From: Ruegeria denitrificans
Lineage (GTDB): Bacteria; Pseudomonadota; Alphaproteobacteria; Rhodobacterales; Rhodobacteraceae
Direction: 5' to 3'
NCBI RefSeq assembly: GCF_001458295.1
Contig: NZ_CYUD01000001.1
Coordinates: 1 to 64,000 of the forward strand
Length of the DNA stretch: 64,000 bases
A program made the translations under genes and the position numbers. Of the stretch, positions 8,974-18,183 are shown one piece after another; position 1 is the stretch's first letter; each line of letters starts with the position of its first letter. The notes below the pieces were generated by a model, which did no database searches, was not told the DNA's origin, and saw only the letters and a list, made by a program, of their open reading frames with translations.

Positions 8974-9733
8974 CGAGGACGACAATTGAGCAAAGCTGCC
9001 ATTCATGCAAAGTGCAGATTCGTTTGCATAGGGCTCTTTGCCGACCTCGGCGGTGGCGCAGCATCAGTCCAGCGCCGAAAGAGGGATCTTCAGGGGTGGC
9101 CCTAACGTGCCGAGTTCTCCAGATCACCGAATATCACTGGGAAGTACTGAGTTGCCGTGCGCCACAACGAACCGGCGGTCGCCTTTATCTCATCAGGATA
9201 CTCGATTGCCGATTTCAAGGCTTTGCAATCCGCTTCGCGATTGCGAAACAACTTTGTCGCGGCCTGCTCAGGTGATTCCAATAACTTGGAAAAGCGAGCA
9301 GATATCTATTATATCATTGTTTAATATCAAAAATTTCCATTAAGTGCAGAGCGGCTAGTGGCGCAGTGAATATTTTTGATTTCTAAATATACAATTTCCC
9401 CCTCATTCTTCACTGCTATGTTGGCGTTATCGCTTTGAGATTGACGCTTGTTCTCACCGGTTAGCCGACACCCAGCACATTCTGCGAAGCATTTCGCGTT
9501 GCCGACCCAATTGGCCCGGCAGCCCAGGAACATACACCGGAGGAAATATGTTCCTTTTGCAGAACATTAGTCGCTGGTGCTGGCAGCAAGGGGCTTTTGG
9601 TGCGGTTTGGATGTACAATCCCAGTTCACCGAATGACTGTTGAGAGCCCACTTTGACCGATGCTACGCCTTTTCGGAATGGGCACTATCGCACGGATTAC
9701 TAACTTTGCTTTCAACCCGCGGCCAAACCAGAA
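8974..9733. other. Long gene-free stretch (760 bases)
   Basis: No convincing gene was found between ectC and the aldolase remnant. The part around 9300-9420 is markedly AT-rich compared with its surroundings. A tiny frame at 9548 with GGAGG ahead encodes only 31 codons and has no recognisable features. The stretch probably holds decayed accessory DNA. Confidence 0.4.
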
Positions 9734-10605
9734 CTAAACGGCATTTCGATCTGATTTGCTTACTGCTTCAAGGAACGCATCCACTCTTTCTTTTGCTGTG
9801 GCCCACGATGTGACCAGCCGCGTGACCGAGGTGTCAGCATCATACGGTTCCCAAATGTAAAAATCGAACTGCTCTTTCAATTGGGCAATCAGATCATTGG
9901 GAAGGATCGGGAACAACTGGTTGGTTTCAGTCTTAGCGACAAACTCGAACCCGGCTTTGGCGATCCCGTCTGACAACCGCTCCGCCATCGTGTTAGCGTG
10001 ACGCGCGAGGTCGAAATACAGCCCGTCGCCGAACAATTCTCGGAATTGAAGGCCCAGAACGCGACCCTTTGCCAGCAATGCACCACGCTGCTTGATGTGA
10101 AAGGCGAAATCCTCGCGCAGATTTGGATTGGGAATGACGATGGCTTCCCCCAGCAATGCACCAACTTTGGTCCCTCCGACCCAGAAGATGTCGGTCAGTT
10201 CGGCAATGTCGTTGAGTGTCAGATCATTCTTGTTGGCAGACAGGGCTGCCCCCAATCGCGCCCCGTCAAGCAGCAACAGCAATCCTCGTTCCCGGCACAG
10301 GGTCGAAATTGCCTCAAGTTCTGCCTTTGTGTAGAGCGTTCCCACTTCGGTGGCATTTGAAATGTAGACAAGACGCGGTTTGGCCATATGTGGGAAGTGC
10401 GCGTTTGCGTCAAGCGCCGCATGGATGCTGTCAGGGGTAAGTTTGCCCTCGACGGGTGGAACCGTAATGATCTTGTGGCCGGTCGCCTCAATCGCACCAG
10501 TTTCGCGCACGACGATGTGCCCGGATGCGGGTGCAATCACAGCCTCATGCGATCTGAGCGCACTGGAGATGGCAAGGATATTGGCAAGGGTTCCGCTGGC
10601 CAAAC
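9734..10605 (-). pseudogene. Low-specificity L-threonine aldolase, 5'-truncated
   Basis: The residual frame encodes about 290 aa of a PLP-dependent beta-eliminating aldolase. It shows LLLLDGARLGAAL (PLP Asp) and FWVGGTKVGALLGEAI (PLP Lys) and runs to a plausible C-terminus. The family is usually about 340-350 aa and begins with an N-terminal substrate segment of roughly 55-60 residues that is missing here. Upstream the frame meets a TAA at once, and the sequence switches to an unrelated gene fragment. The homology starts near GLASGTLANIL at about 10600. It is probably inactive, since the missing part contributes to the active site. Confidence 0.75.
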
Positions 10606-10818
10606 CGATAGCTGATCGCAATTAAAGCAGCGGCTGAACCAAAGGTTCCCAACGTGATAGTTTGTATACTTTTCATTTTTCTCAAAAAACGGAGCGCCGC
10701 TTGCCCAACGCTCAACTAAACTTCGCATATCATCGCGTACTTCGTCCTTAAACTGGTCAAAGTCGAAGTTGTCCGCTCGTTCGCGCGTCCAAATTTGAGG
10801 TGTCGCGTCTTTGTCCAT
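10600..10818 (-). pseudogene. N-terminal fragment of a small zinc-cysteine protein (DUF4145-like), joined to the aldolase remnant
   Basis: A frame starting at 10818 reads MDKDATPQIWTRERADNFDF and proceeds to YTNYHVGNLWFSRCFNCDQL, a Cys-x2-Cys segment resembling the N-terminus of DUF4145-type proteins as far as I recall. After CDQLSVW the frame runs into the threonine aldolase sequence, read out of frame. The fragment is the start of a gene whose 3' part has been lost at the junction. Family assignment is tentative; the chimeric junction is visible in the sequence. Confidence 0.45.
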
Positions 10819-11009
10819 TGGATGCGCGTAGGCAGAGCGCCAAAACTGTTAGGCCAGCGCGCCGCAATGTGGGCAGTTGAACGCAGTTTCTTCAGCCGAC
10901 GGTGGAACGTATTTCATCTTGCCTCAAACAAAAAAGGACTACCCAATTATTTCAAAGCCTTAGTAAAAGCGCTGGGTGCAGGCAACTTCAAAATGTTGCG
11001 GGAAAATTG

Positions 11010-11267
11010 TGGCTGGGGTGGTAGGAATCCTTGCCGTTCGATGATTGTTATAGGCTTTTCCAACCGGCGGCCGAAACTGGGGCGGTTTCGGGGGCATTCG
11101 CTAAGCTCTGCGACGGGCATTTCTAACCGCTAGGGGACCGCCCTCTGGCGCTGAGACGACCGCTGGTGACTGGTTCCGGGTGCTGACGGGTGGTCGCTGG
11201 TGCTGGCGGTTGGGGGGCTGGGGCTGCGGGCGTTCAGGCCTAGCGCTGCGAAGAACTGCTGAGAGGC
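11010..11267 (+). repeat. Dispersed noncoding repeat, copy A
   Basis: It begins TGGCTGGGGTGGTAGGAATCC and continues through a GC-rich segment with CGGGGGCATT, GCTGAGACGACCGCTG and GGTCGCTGGTGCTGGCGGTT to CTGCTGAGAG. Similar blocks occur at 45906 (copy B), 48529 (copy C, lacking the start) and 59076-59325 on the minus strand (copy D). The first 17 bases, read backwards, match the 3' end of a tRNA-Gln. It is noncoding and ends 219 bases before a cyclase gene. Confidence 0.75.
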
Positions 11268-11485
11268 CAATGCGGCCGTAGTTTCGAAAGAATACGTCGC
11301 TTTTTAAAACAGTATAGCGTAAGGGCTAAGGATTTTCCCTACTTCAACAGGCCATAAGCTCGCATCATAGTTAGTGCTGCGAGTGGATTGACCAACTGGT
11401 AGGTGCCGACAGTCGGGCATTTGGTCCAGAACGCAACGTGGAAATTTCGACCGAAACTAGGTAATATCTCGGCGGGAGGCAGCTC

Positions 11486-13681
11486 GTGACCCGTCGACTT
11501 GCAGCCATTTTGTTTTATGATGTGGTCGGTTTCAGCCGGGCCATGGGAAAGAATGAGGCCTCAACACTCGACGCTCTGAAGAAAAACCATGACAAAATCA
11601 TCGCCCCTTTTGCCAGAAGCCGAGGTGGCCGCATGATTAAGGCAATGGGCGATGGCGGTTTTATGGAGTTTTCCAGTGCGGTTGATGCTGTCCGCTTCTC
11701 CGTATCCATGCAGTATGCCGTTTCAAAGGCCAACCAAAAGCTGCCAGAGCAGCAAAGACTAATTTATCGTATAGGTATCAACATCGGCGACGTCGTGGCC
11801 GACGGCAGTGATATTTTCGGAGATGGTGTGAATATCGCCTCCCGCCTAGAAGGTTTAGCTCAACCAGGTGGTATTTGCGTTCATCAAAGCGTACGGGACC
11901 AGATTGGCGGCAATCTGGACATTGATTTTTCTGACTTGGGAGAAAAGAAGCTCAAGAATATCGACCATCCGGTTCATGCTTTCAGTATCGTAATGAATCA
12001 AAAAGCCGGAGCGGTTGCAAAGAAACCGGCTCGGGATGCAGCCGGAGAACGACGCATATCGATTGCCGGACGACTTGCCGTCGGAGCCGTCGCATGCCTG
12101 CTGGTCATCATTGCAGCCTTCTGGTGGAAACCTTGGGTGCATGACGTTACCCCTGCATCAGTTGAACGCATGGCCTTTCCGTTGCCGGATAAACCCTCTT
12201 TGGCGGTGCTGCCGTTCACGGACATGTCCAAAAATCAAGGGCAGGAGCATTTTGCCGACGGAATGACTGAAGATCTGATAACAGACCTGTCAAGGATATC
12301 GGGGCTTTTCATCGTCGCTCGGAATTCCACCTTCGTCTACAAGGGCCGGTCGGTGAACATCGCACGCGTCGCCGAAGATCTGGGAGTGAGATTTGTACTG
12401 GAGGGCAGCGTCCGCCGCATTGACGATCAGGTGCGGGTCAACGCCCAACTTATAGACGCAACAACCGGTGGGCATGTCTGGGCAGATCGGTTTGACGGAG
12501 ACACAAGAGACATATTCGCGGCCCAGGACGAGTTCATCCGCAAGATCGCCAAAGCAATGGCCGTTAACCTAACCGAAGAGGAAATGCAGGAGATCGCGCT
12601 GGGGCAGACCACTGACCTTTCGGCCAGAGAGGTGTTCCAAGATGGCTGGGAGAGCTATCTCCGCTATTCGGCCAACGACAATGCCAAGGCTGTGGATCGG
12701 TTCAAGAAGGCCCTGGAGATCGATCCGGAATATGGCCGCGCCCATGCCGCTCTGAGCCTGGCGTATCTGCGGGGATGTCAGCAAAGATGGAACGAAGCTT
12801 TGGGTATGTCCGCCGGCGAAGCAAATATCAAAGCTCAGTCGGCACTTGCAGAAACCAGATCCAGACCATCCTCGCTTGCCAATGTCGCCGCCTCCAGGGT
12901 CCATCTCTACAATGAACGCTACGATATCGCCCAGGTTGAAGCGACAAAGGCAATCGCCAGGGACCCGAATGATCCGGAAGGCTATGTGGCAATGGCCTGG
13001 GCTATGATCACCACCAACCAACCCGAGGCGGGACTGGACCTGATGGACCGCGCCATTCGCCAAAACCCGGCCTATCCGAATTACTACATTTTGGCCCTCG
13101 CGATGGCGTACTATACGCTGGGCGATCTGGAGAAGACCGCTGATATTCTGACCAATGCCTTGGAACAGGACCCGAAGGCGAGCGAATTGGCAGCGGTCGC
13201 AGCCTCTGTTTATGCTCAGTTGGGTCGTCAGGAAGAAGCACATGCCGCCATGAAAAGCTGGATGCCGGGTGCAAGTTCAGAAGAATTGAGCGCGGCTCCC
13301 TATATGTATCATTTTCCGTATAACTGGCGGCAAGGGCCTGAAACTGTTGATAAAATAGTGGATGGATTGCACTTGGCAGCCTTGCCTCCCGGTGATCCGC
13401 TTGGCTCGCTCGTCCGAGACCTCAAAGCCGGAGACAAGGCAAGCCGCATTAAAGCAGCGCGTATGTTGGGAAAATTTGGACCGCGTGCATCCAGCGCAGT
13501 TCCTGCCTTGATCGAAGCCCTACAAGATGAGGTGATGGCCGTCCGCAAGGAAGTCGTTATTTCCTTGGGAAAAATTGGGCCTGATGCAGAGGCCGCCGTG
13601 CCATACTTGTCGTCCATGACGGAACAACGGATTGTCGGTCGCCGGGCAATCAAAGCGCTTGTACAGATTACTGGAGAGTAA
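11486..13681 (+). CDS. Class III adenylate/guanylate cyclase fused to TolB-like, TPR and HEAT domains
   Basis: A 731-aa protein beginning at a GTG with GGGAGG upstream (MTRRLAAILFYDVVGFSR). Residues 1-170 form a class III cyclase domain with metal-binding Asp at 12 and 56 (MGDGG). A transmembrane helix lies at about 195-213, a TolB/FlgO-like domain at about 235-365 (DKPSLAVLPFTDMSKN), TPRs at about 385-610, and HEAT-like repeats in the last 100 residues (ASSAVPALIEALQDE). The cyclase would be cytoplasmic with the C-terminal part across the membrane. The product nucleotide cannot be told. A shorter paralogue lies at 48742-50502, and both lie beside a copy of the dispersed repeat. Confidence 0.85.
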   Translation: MTRRLAAILFYDVVGFSRAMGKNEASTLDALKKNHDKIIAPFARSRGGRMIKAMGDGGFMEFSSAVDAVRFSVSMQYAVSKANQKLPEQQRLIYRIGINIGDVVADGSDIFGDGVNIASRLEGLAQPGGICVHQSVRDQIGGNLDIDFSDLGEKKLKNIDHPVHAFSIVMNQKAGAVAKKPARDAAGERRISIAGRLAVGAVACLLVIIAAFWWKPWVHDVTPASVERMAFPLPDKPSLAVLPFTDMSKNQGQEHFADGMTEDLITDLSRISGLFIVARNSTFVYKGRSVNIARVAEDLGVRFVLEGSVRRIDDQVRVNAQLIDATTGGHVWADRFDGDTRDIFAAQDEFIRKIAKAMAVNLTEEEMQEIALGQTTDLSAREVFQDGWESYLRYSANDNAKAVDRFKKALEIDPEYGRAHAALSLAYLRGCQQRWNEALGMSAGEANIKAQSALAETRSRPSSLANVAASRVHLYNERYDIAQVEATKAIARDPNDPEGYVAMAWAMITTNQPEAGLDLMDRAIRQNPAYPNYYILALAMAYYTLGDLEKTADILTNALEQDPKASELAAVAASVYAQLGRQEEAHAAMKSWMPGASSEELSAAPYMYHFPYNWRQGPETVDKIVDGLHLAALPPGDPLGSLVRDLKAGDKASRIKAARMLGKFGPRASSAVPALIEALQDEVMAVRKEVVISLGKIGPDAEAAVPYLSSMTEQRIVGRRAIKALVQITGE

Positions 13682-13804
13682 GTGTCATTGGCATCAACTC
13701 GCTAATTTGTCCGCAGGACTCGCTTGAAAGGCGCTGAGTTTAGCAAATACGGCGATCGGCGGCTTTGTTGCGTCTAGCGGAAACTCGTCCAGACTGTTTG
13801 AATA

Positions 13805-13989
13805 TCCGCTCCCCTAGAAACCGAAAAACAAAGGGCCTTCCTGCATCTAAATAAAGAAGCAACTGCAGGAGTTTGATCCATGAAGTACCTGTCTGCCCTC
13901 GGCGTTCTCGTCGGGGTTTTCTATTGCACCCACCGCCCAAGTGCCTGTCGTTGTTCCATGATCCGATGAACTGGCTGGGGTGGTGGGAC
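13805..13989 (+). mobile_element. Deletion scar joining the left and right ends of the integrative element
   Basis: Positions 13805-13940 match the left end of the element at 55024-55150. They include the stem-loop, the ribosome site and the start of the 55-aa gene, here with an indel at the G-run after CTCGTCGG. Immediately after comes GATGAACTGGCTGGGGTGG (13965-13983), the sequence at the outer ends of the element's inverted repeats. So both ends are joined with the whole interior missing, which is what internal deletion of an earlier related element would leave. The copy is diverged, so it is not a recent event. Confidence 0.65.
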
Positions 13990-14550
13990 TATTTGTCAAC
14001 ATATTGAAAAATAACAAAATAAAGGAAATTGGGTCAATGGGAAGTGTTCGGAAATTGGTTTGTGTCCAGTATTGTGCCTCACTTTTCTGCTTTTGACTTC
14101 TTGGACGTTAGGGAACTCGCCTGTCATACGACTTGCGTGGGATTGGGCGGAAAGTGTGAATTCGCTGCTTTGCGGTGAAGATTTCGGGCATTCCTAAAAG
14201 CGGACATCGGAAAACTCTAATAAGGACGTTCTTGTTGAAGAAGAACAGTATTCCGGGGAAGTGCACTACGCTGTGAAATGGGCAAACGAAATGGGCGGGA
14301 CTGACAGTAACCTGTGTCTCTGTTTGCAATGCTATTGCACAGTCTCCGAAGTTGGTTTGGAATCCGAAGCAACAAATGCAGTGCAACACATAAACGGGTT
14401 CAAACCGCGAAATGCTTGCGCGGGCTACGACAGTATCGCCGTTGTTGATTGAAAATAGCGCGAAGCCCGCCTGTGATCGGGCTTGCCCAAGAGACGACCC
14501 GGGACTCCAAAAAGCCATCCGAAGGTCTGGCCGCGTCAGGGGTTAAACGA
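13990..14550. other. Gene-free stretch after the element scar
   Basis: No supported gene. An antisense frame at 14108-14518 has atypical composition and no recognisable motif. AT-rich sequence follows directly after the scar (about 13992-14040). Confidence 0.4.
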
Positions 14551-14925
14551 TCAACTTGTCCGTTGCTTGTAATAGGTGTCCTTATGGACAATCAGCCCAT
14601 CACGGTAGGTCAGGATGTCGACGCTCAGAAACTCTTCTTTCGAGCCATCCTTATGCGCCGCGGTGCGGCGGTATTCGCAGTAGGCTTTGTTGCCTGAGAT
14701 CGCGCAGTCCAGGGTTTCCCAATGTACGTTTTCGACTTTTTCGAACAGCGCAGAAAAAGCACCGCGGATCGTTTCGGCGCCTTCAAGACGCACGCCATGT
14801 TCGTCCGGGCCGACGGCGTGGTCAAAGGTGGCGTCGTCTGCGAAGTTCTTCATCACTGCATCGATGTCGTTGGCGTTAAACGCGTCGCCGACGGCGTCGA
14901 CGAGGGCTCGGGTCAAAGCGGTCAT
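14551..14925 (-). CDS. SnoaL-like / NTF2-fold protein
   Basis: A 124-aa protein (MTALTRALVDAVGDAFNANDIDAVMK...) with the NTF2-like cone pattern FADDATFDHAVG, followed by FLSVDILTYRDGLI. Such proteins are small-molecule isomerases, hydrolases or binding proteins. The start at 14925 overlaps the TGA of the upstream hydrolase gene (ATGA), and AAAGGA precedes it, so the two are translationally coupled. It is the last gene of the LLM operon and probably acts on an intermediate of that pathway. The substrate is unknown. Confidence 0.8.
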   Translation of the reverse strand: MTALTRALVDAVGDAFNANDIDAVMKNFADDATFDHAVGPDEHGVRLEGAETIRGAFSALFEKVENVHWETLDCAISGNKAYCEYRRTAAHKDGSKEEFLSVDILTYRDGLIVHKDTYYKQRTS

Positions 14926-15818
14926 GATTGCGGTCCTTTTCCATGAAGCATATCGCAAGTGTGTTTGAAGAACGGGCTTGCCGGGTCGACAAGCACGTTC
15001 AATTCGTCAAAGTGATCGACGTCCGGGACGATGTAGAGGCCGACCTTGCGGTCTGCGGTCCCAAATTTTTCGACATACATCCGAGCTTGCCGGTGGAATT
15101 CGTCGGTTTCCGAACCACCGACGACGACCAGCTGCGGCGCATTCGTGATCGGCGGGTGGTTGGTCATCGGGCTTTCCGCTTCGGCCACTTCCGGGGTCAT
15201 CCGGATACCGGCATTGAGTGCTTCTGTCAGACGCACCGGTTCAAGGTAACTGAGCGGAGAAACCGGGATGCCGGATTTGATCAGGTCCGCAGGAAGATCG
15301 TCGCCAAAAGCAAGCCAGTTGGTCGCCATCATCATCTGGGTGATATGACCTCCAGCCGAGTGGCCCATCACAGTGATACGGTGTGGAGAAATGCCCAAGT
15401 CGCGCGCATTGCGCCAAATATAAGCAATCGCTTCGCGGATTTCTTCAGAAATACGAGTGATGGTCACCGATGGGCAAAGGTCATAGCCAAGCACAACTAC
15501 ATTGATCCCCGCCGCGATAAAGGGCGGTGCAATGAAGCTGTAGATCGACTTGTCGCCGCGCTGCCAATACCCGCCGTGCACATACACCAACGTCGGTGCG
15601 GTCGCATCCGGACAGCGGAAGACATCCAGCTTTTGCTTCTCACCTTCGCCATAGCGGATATCGAGGCTGCAATCGCTTGTGGCACGCGTGGCCTCGCTGT
15701 CGCGGCTCCAGGCGGGAACGACGGTGACTTCATAATCCGGTCGTCCGGCCCGCAGATTGTATTGCGCGTCGAATTCTTCGGGGCTGAAACGGGTGTGGTA
15801 GGTCAGATGATCACTCAT
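14922..15818 (-). CDS. Alpha/beta hydrolase, arylformamidase/BD-FAE-like esterase
   Basis: A 298-aa hydrolase. It has the oxyanion motif VHGGYWQRGDKS, the nucleophile elbow GHSAGG, a late Asp and a C-terminal His in DVDHFDEL. HGGYW plus GHSAGG is typical of kynurenine-formamidase-like and related esterases. The start MSDHLTYHTRF at 15818 overlaps the stop of the flavin reductase gene (ATGA). In this operon it probably hydrolyses an ester, amide or lactone made by the LLM monooxygenase. The specific substrate cannot be assigned. Confidence 0.85.
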   Translation of the reverse strand: MSDHLTYHTRFSPEEFDAQYNLRAGRPDYEVTVVPAWSRDSEATRATSDCSLDIRYGEGEKQKLDVFRCPDATAPTLVYVHGGYWQRGDKSIYSFIAPPFIAAGINVVVLGYDLCPSVTITRISEEIREAIAYIWRNARDLGISPHRITVMGHSAGGHITQMMMATNWLAFGDDLPADLIKSGIPVSPLSYLEPVRLTEALNAGIRMTPEVAEAESPMTNHPPITNAPQLVVVGGSETDEFHRQARMYVEKFGTADRKVGLYIVPDVDHFDELNVLVDPASPFFKHTCDMLHGKGPQS

Positions 15819-16297
15819 GACGAAACCTCGGGATTGGGGGCCGCGAAGAAAGCACCGCGGCAAAAGACAAGTGGCGGAACCGGTGCGTGGGCGTAACTGA
15901 TGACGCGGCCCAGAAGGATCTCATGATCGCCTGCGTCGACCCTGCTATGCGCCGCGCATTCCAAGTGCGCCGAGGCACAGGGGATCAACGGGGTCGCGGT
16001 TCCGGGAGTCCATTCGGTGTTGGTGAACCGGTTTTCGACATCACTGGCGAAGTGCATCGCAAGGTCTTTCTGTTCGGCCGACAGGATGTTGACCGCGAAA
16101 TGATCCGATTGCGACAGCGTCGGAAAGACCCGGCCTGACTTTGCGACACAGACCGAGATCACCGGCGGCTGCAGTGAGACCGAAGTGAATGAATTGGCGG
16201 TCAAACCCCATGGTTCACCGTCCGCGTCATAGGTGGCGACGATGGTTACCCCCGTCGGAAAAGCGCCAAGGGCGCGGCGATAGTCCCGGACTTCCAC
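15815..16297 (-). CDS. Flavin reductase (HpaC/RutF-like split-barrel FMN-binding protein)
   Basis: A 160-aa protein with the signature FPTGVTIVATYDADG, GLTANSFTSVSLQPP and DHFAVNILS of the flavin reductase family that supplies FMNH2 to monooxygenases. The start is a GTG at 16297 that overlaps the GST stop codon (TAGTG), which shows tight coupling. It is followed by an ATGA overlap with the hydrolase. Its partner is very likely the LLM enzyme at the head of the same operon. A homologous domain occurs fused to a CoA-transferase at 25069-27177. Confidence 0.9.
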   Translation of the reverse strand: MEVRDYRRALGAFPTGVTIVATYDADGEPWGLTANSFTSVSLQPPVISVCVAKSGRVFPTLSQSDHFAVNILSAEQKDLAMHFASDVENRFTNTEWTPGTATPLIPCASAHLECAAHSRVDAGDHEILLGRVISYAHAPVPPLVFCRGAFFAAPNPEVSS

Positions 16298-16974
16298 TAT
16301 AGCACCCCTTCGCTGGCACAGGCTTTTTCCAGCGCAGACCATTCATCAGGGTTTGTCCCAAAGTGACGCATGACGTGATCGCGGTAGGCAGGACGTTCCG
16401 CCAGTCGCTGGTACCAGGCTTCGACATTCGGCAGCGGCGGGCGGTCGACCTCGACGTTGAAATAGCGGTAGGCCACGCACCCCAAAGGAATATCCGCCAT
16501 GGTAAAGCTGTCGCCGCAGACATAGGCCTTATCCGCCAGATGCTGATCCAGAAGGGTCAGGGCCTCGTGCGCTTCGTCGCGCAGCTTGGCGATCTTTTCC
16601 GGGTCGCGCTGATCAGGTTGAGTGCGCACGGTTGCAAAGAATAGGTAGATGACTGGCCCAAAGGCGCGGCTGGCCGACCACTCCATCCACTGATCTGCAA
16701 TCGCGCGGGTCTGAATGTTGGACGGGCTGAGCGTTCCTGCGCCGTACCGGTCACAGAGATAGCGCACGATGGTGAGGCTTTCCCAAAGCGCAAAGTCTCC
16801 ATCCCGGATCGCCGGGATCATCCTGTTGGGATTGATCTGCGCATAAGCTTCGGTGTCGAGCTTGCCAAAGCTCCCCCCGGCCAGTTGCAGCGTGTAGTCC
16901 AGCCCCAGCTCATTCGCTGCCCAGATCACCGGAATGACGTTCGACGAATAGGGACGCCCCCATATCTCAAGCAT
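16297..16974 (-). CDS. Glutathione S-transferase family protein
   Basis: A 225-aa protein beginning MLEIWGRPYSSNVIPVIWAA, a thioredoxin-fold N-terminal domain with Ser in the catalytic position, then NPNRMIPAIRDGD...LWESLTIVRYLC (the glutathione-binding ES pair) and an all-helical C-terminal domain with FTMADIPLG. It overlaps the end of the LLM gene by 8 bases. In the operon it may conjugate, isomerise or reductively cleave an intermediate. No specific class can be assigned. Confidence 0.88.
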   Translation of the reverse strand: MLEIWGRPYSSNVIPVIWAANELGLDYTLQLAGGSFGKLDTEAYAQINPNRMIPAIRDGDFALWESLTIVRYLCDRYGAGTLSPSNIQTRAIADQWMEWSASRAFGPVIYLFFATVRTQPDQRDPEKIAKLRDEAHEALTLLDQHLADKAYVCGDSFTMADIPLGCVAYRYFNVEVDRPPLPNVEAWYQRLAERPAYRDHVMRHFGTNPDEWSALEKACASEGVL

Positions 16975-18157
16975 GTTCCAGCATCCTTTTCTGGGCGATG
17001 GACTGCGTGCCGAATTTCGGAACAACATGCTCGAACAGACGATGCCAGCTGGCGAGGATCTTTTCGTAAGGCACACCGGTATATTGCTGCATAAGCATGA
17101 GGTGATCGAGGCCGATGGTTTCCTGCCGTTCCGCAAACCGATCCGCAACATATTCGGCGTCGCCCACCACGATGATCCCGCGTTTGTTGAGGAAATCGAA
17201 CCAGTCCATTTCTTCATCCTCGGGCGTCATCTCTTCGCCCACGTCCAGATAGCCGTGCTTGGTCCATTCCCCCTTCGGGCGAGACCCGCCAAGGAATTCG
17301 TAATAGGCGTTGATCGGGCTGCGAATGGTGTTCACCGCTTCTTCCATGCTTTCACCAACATAAAAAGCCGTGCAGACACCGACACCTTCGCCAAGCTTCA
17401 CCTCGCGCCCTTCGCGTTGCGACAAGGCCTGGCGATAGGGCTCCCAACAAGCCAGCGTCGCCTTGGGGCCAGCCGCCATCGAGATCACGCCCCAACCGCG
17501 CTCTCCGGCCAACTTAAATGTGGGTGGGGCATTCGACATCAGCCAGACCGGCGGATGAGGGTTGGAATAGGGACGTGGATGCACATACATCGCTTTGTAT
17601 TCGCCATCTTCGCCGTGATAACGGGGATCCAGCGGATCAAAGAACCGGTTAGTCTCTTTCCATCCGGGGACCGGGAACTGATAGAATTCACCGTGATGGG
17701 TGAAGGCTTCATTGGTCCAGGCTTTCAGGATGATCTCAAGGCTCTCCTGATACAGCCGCATGACCTTGGCATTGTCGCGCCGGTCCGCATCCGCCTTGAA
17801 CTGGATGGTCGAGCGTTCATTGATGCCCTTGGCCACGCCGAAATCAAACCGGCCCTGCGTCATGTTATCAAGCATCGCGGCATCTTCGGCCACCCGCAAG
17901 GGGTGCCAATCGGGCAGGATGATCGGCGCCGTGCCTACCCGCAGTTTCTTGCAATGCGCGGCCACATGGGTGCCCATCTGGATCGGGTTGGGCGGTGCAT
18001 TCATATATCCGTTATGGGCAAAGTGGTGCTCGGTGAACCATGCGGTCGTGAAGCCCGCCTCTTCGGCCAGCGAACACTGTTCGAGGATCATTTCCAGCGT
18101 GCGCGCCCAGGGAATCGTCTCACCAGGGCTAAAATTGGCAATCAAATCAAAGCGCAT
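16967..18157 (-). CDS. LLM-class flavin-dependent monooxygenase
   Basis: A 396-aa luciferase-like protein (MRFDLIANFSPGET...) with FTEHHFAHNGYMNAPPNP, RVGTAPIILPDWHPLRVAED and DFGVAKGIN, typical of the bacterial luciferase superfamily. It depends on reduced flavin, supplied presumably by the flavin reductase two genes downstream. It is first in a five-gene operon (LLM, GST, flavin reductase, hydrolase, SnoaL) divergent from an XRE-cupin regulator. The operon looks like an oxidative catabolic or detoxifying pathway; the substrate is not evident. Confidence 0.9.
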   Translation of the reverse strand: MRFDLIANFSPGETIPWARTLEMILEQCSLAEEAGFTTAWFTEHHFAHNGYMNAPPNPIQMGTHVAAHCKKLRVGTAPIILPDWHPLRVAEDAAMLDNMTQGRFDFGVAKGINERSTIQFKADADRRDNAKVMRLYQESLEIILKAWTNEAFTHHGEFYQFPVPGWKETNRFFDPLDPRYHGEDGEYKAMYVHPRPYSNPHPPVWLMSNAPPTFKLAGERGWGVISMAAGPKATLACWEPYRQALSQREGREVKLGEGVGVCTAFYVGESMEEAVNTIRSPINAYYEFLGGSRPKGEWTKHGYLDVGEEMTPEDEEMDWFDFLNKRGIIVVGDAEYVADRFAERQETIGLDHLMLMQQYTGVPYEKILASWHRLFEHVVPKFGTQSIAQKRMLEHA

Positions 18158-18183
18158 AACTTTCTCCCGGCCGGTAGAAGATC

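Noticed and set aside
9570-9584. 15-base match (GTCGCTGGTGCTGGC) to the dispersed repeat family
   Set aside because: No further similarity on either side. It is too short to call another copy and could be chance in GC-rich DNA.
11010-11090. Possible tRNA-Gln gene at the starts of repeat copies A, B and D
   Set aside because: Only the last 17 bases match a tRNA 3' end; the anticodon arm, D arm and 5' acceptor strand are absent. Treated as an attachment-type remnant.
12569-13243. Open frame of 224 codons on the minus strand within the cyclase gene
   Set aside because: It is antisense to the TPR region of a well-supported protein and has no ribosome site or family motif.
14108-14518. Minus-strand frame of 136 codons in an otherwise empty stretch
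   Set aside because: It has odd composition (many Cys and Phe), no ribosome site and no recognisable domain. The stretch is described as gene-free.
14928-15896. Long open frame of 322 codons on the plus strand
   Set aside because: It runs antisense to the hydrolase gene with its clear active-site motifs; composition is Arg/His-rich and no motif is recognisable. It is a shadow of GC-rich coding DNA.
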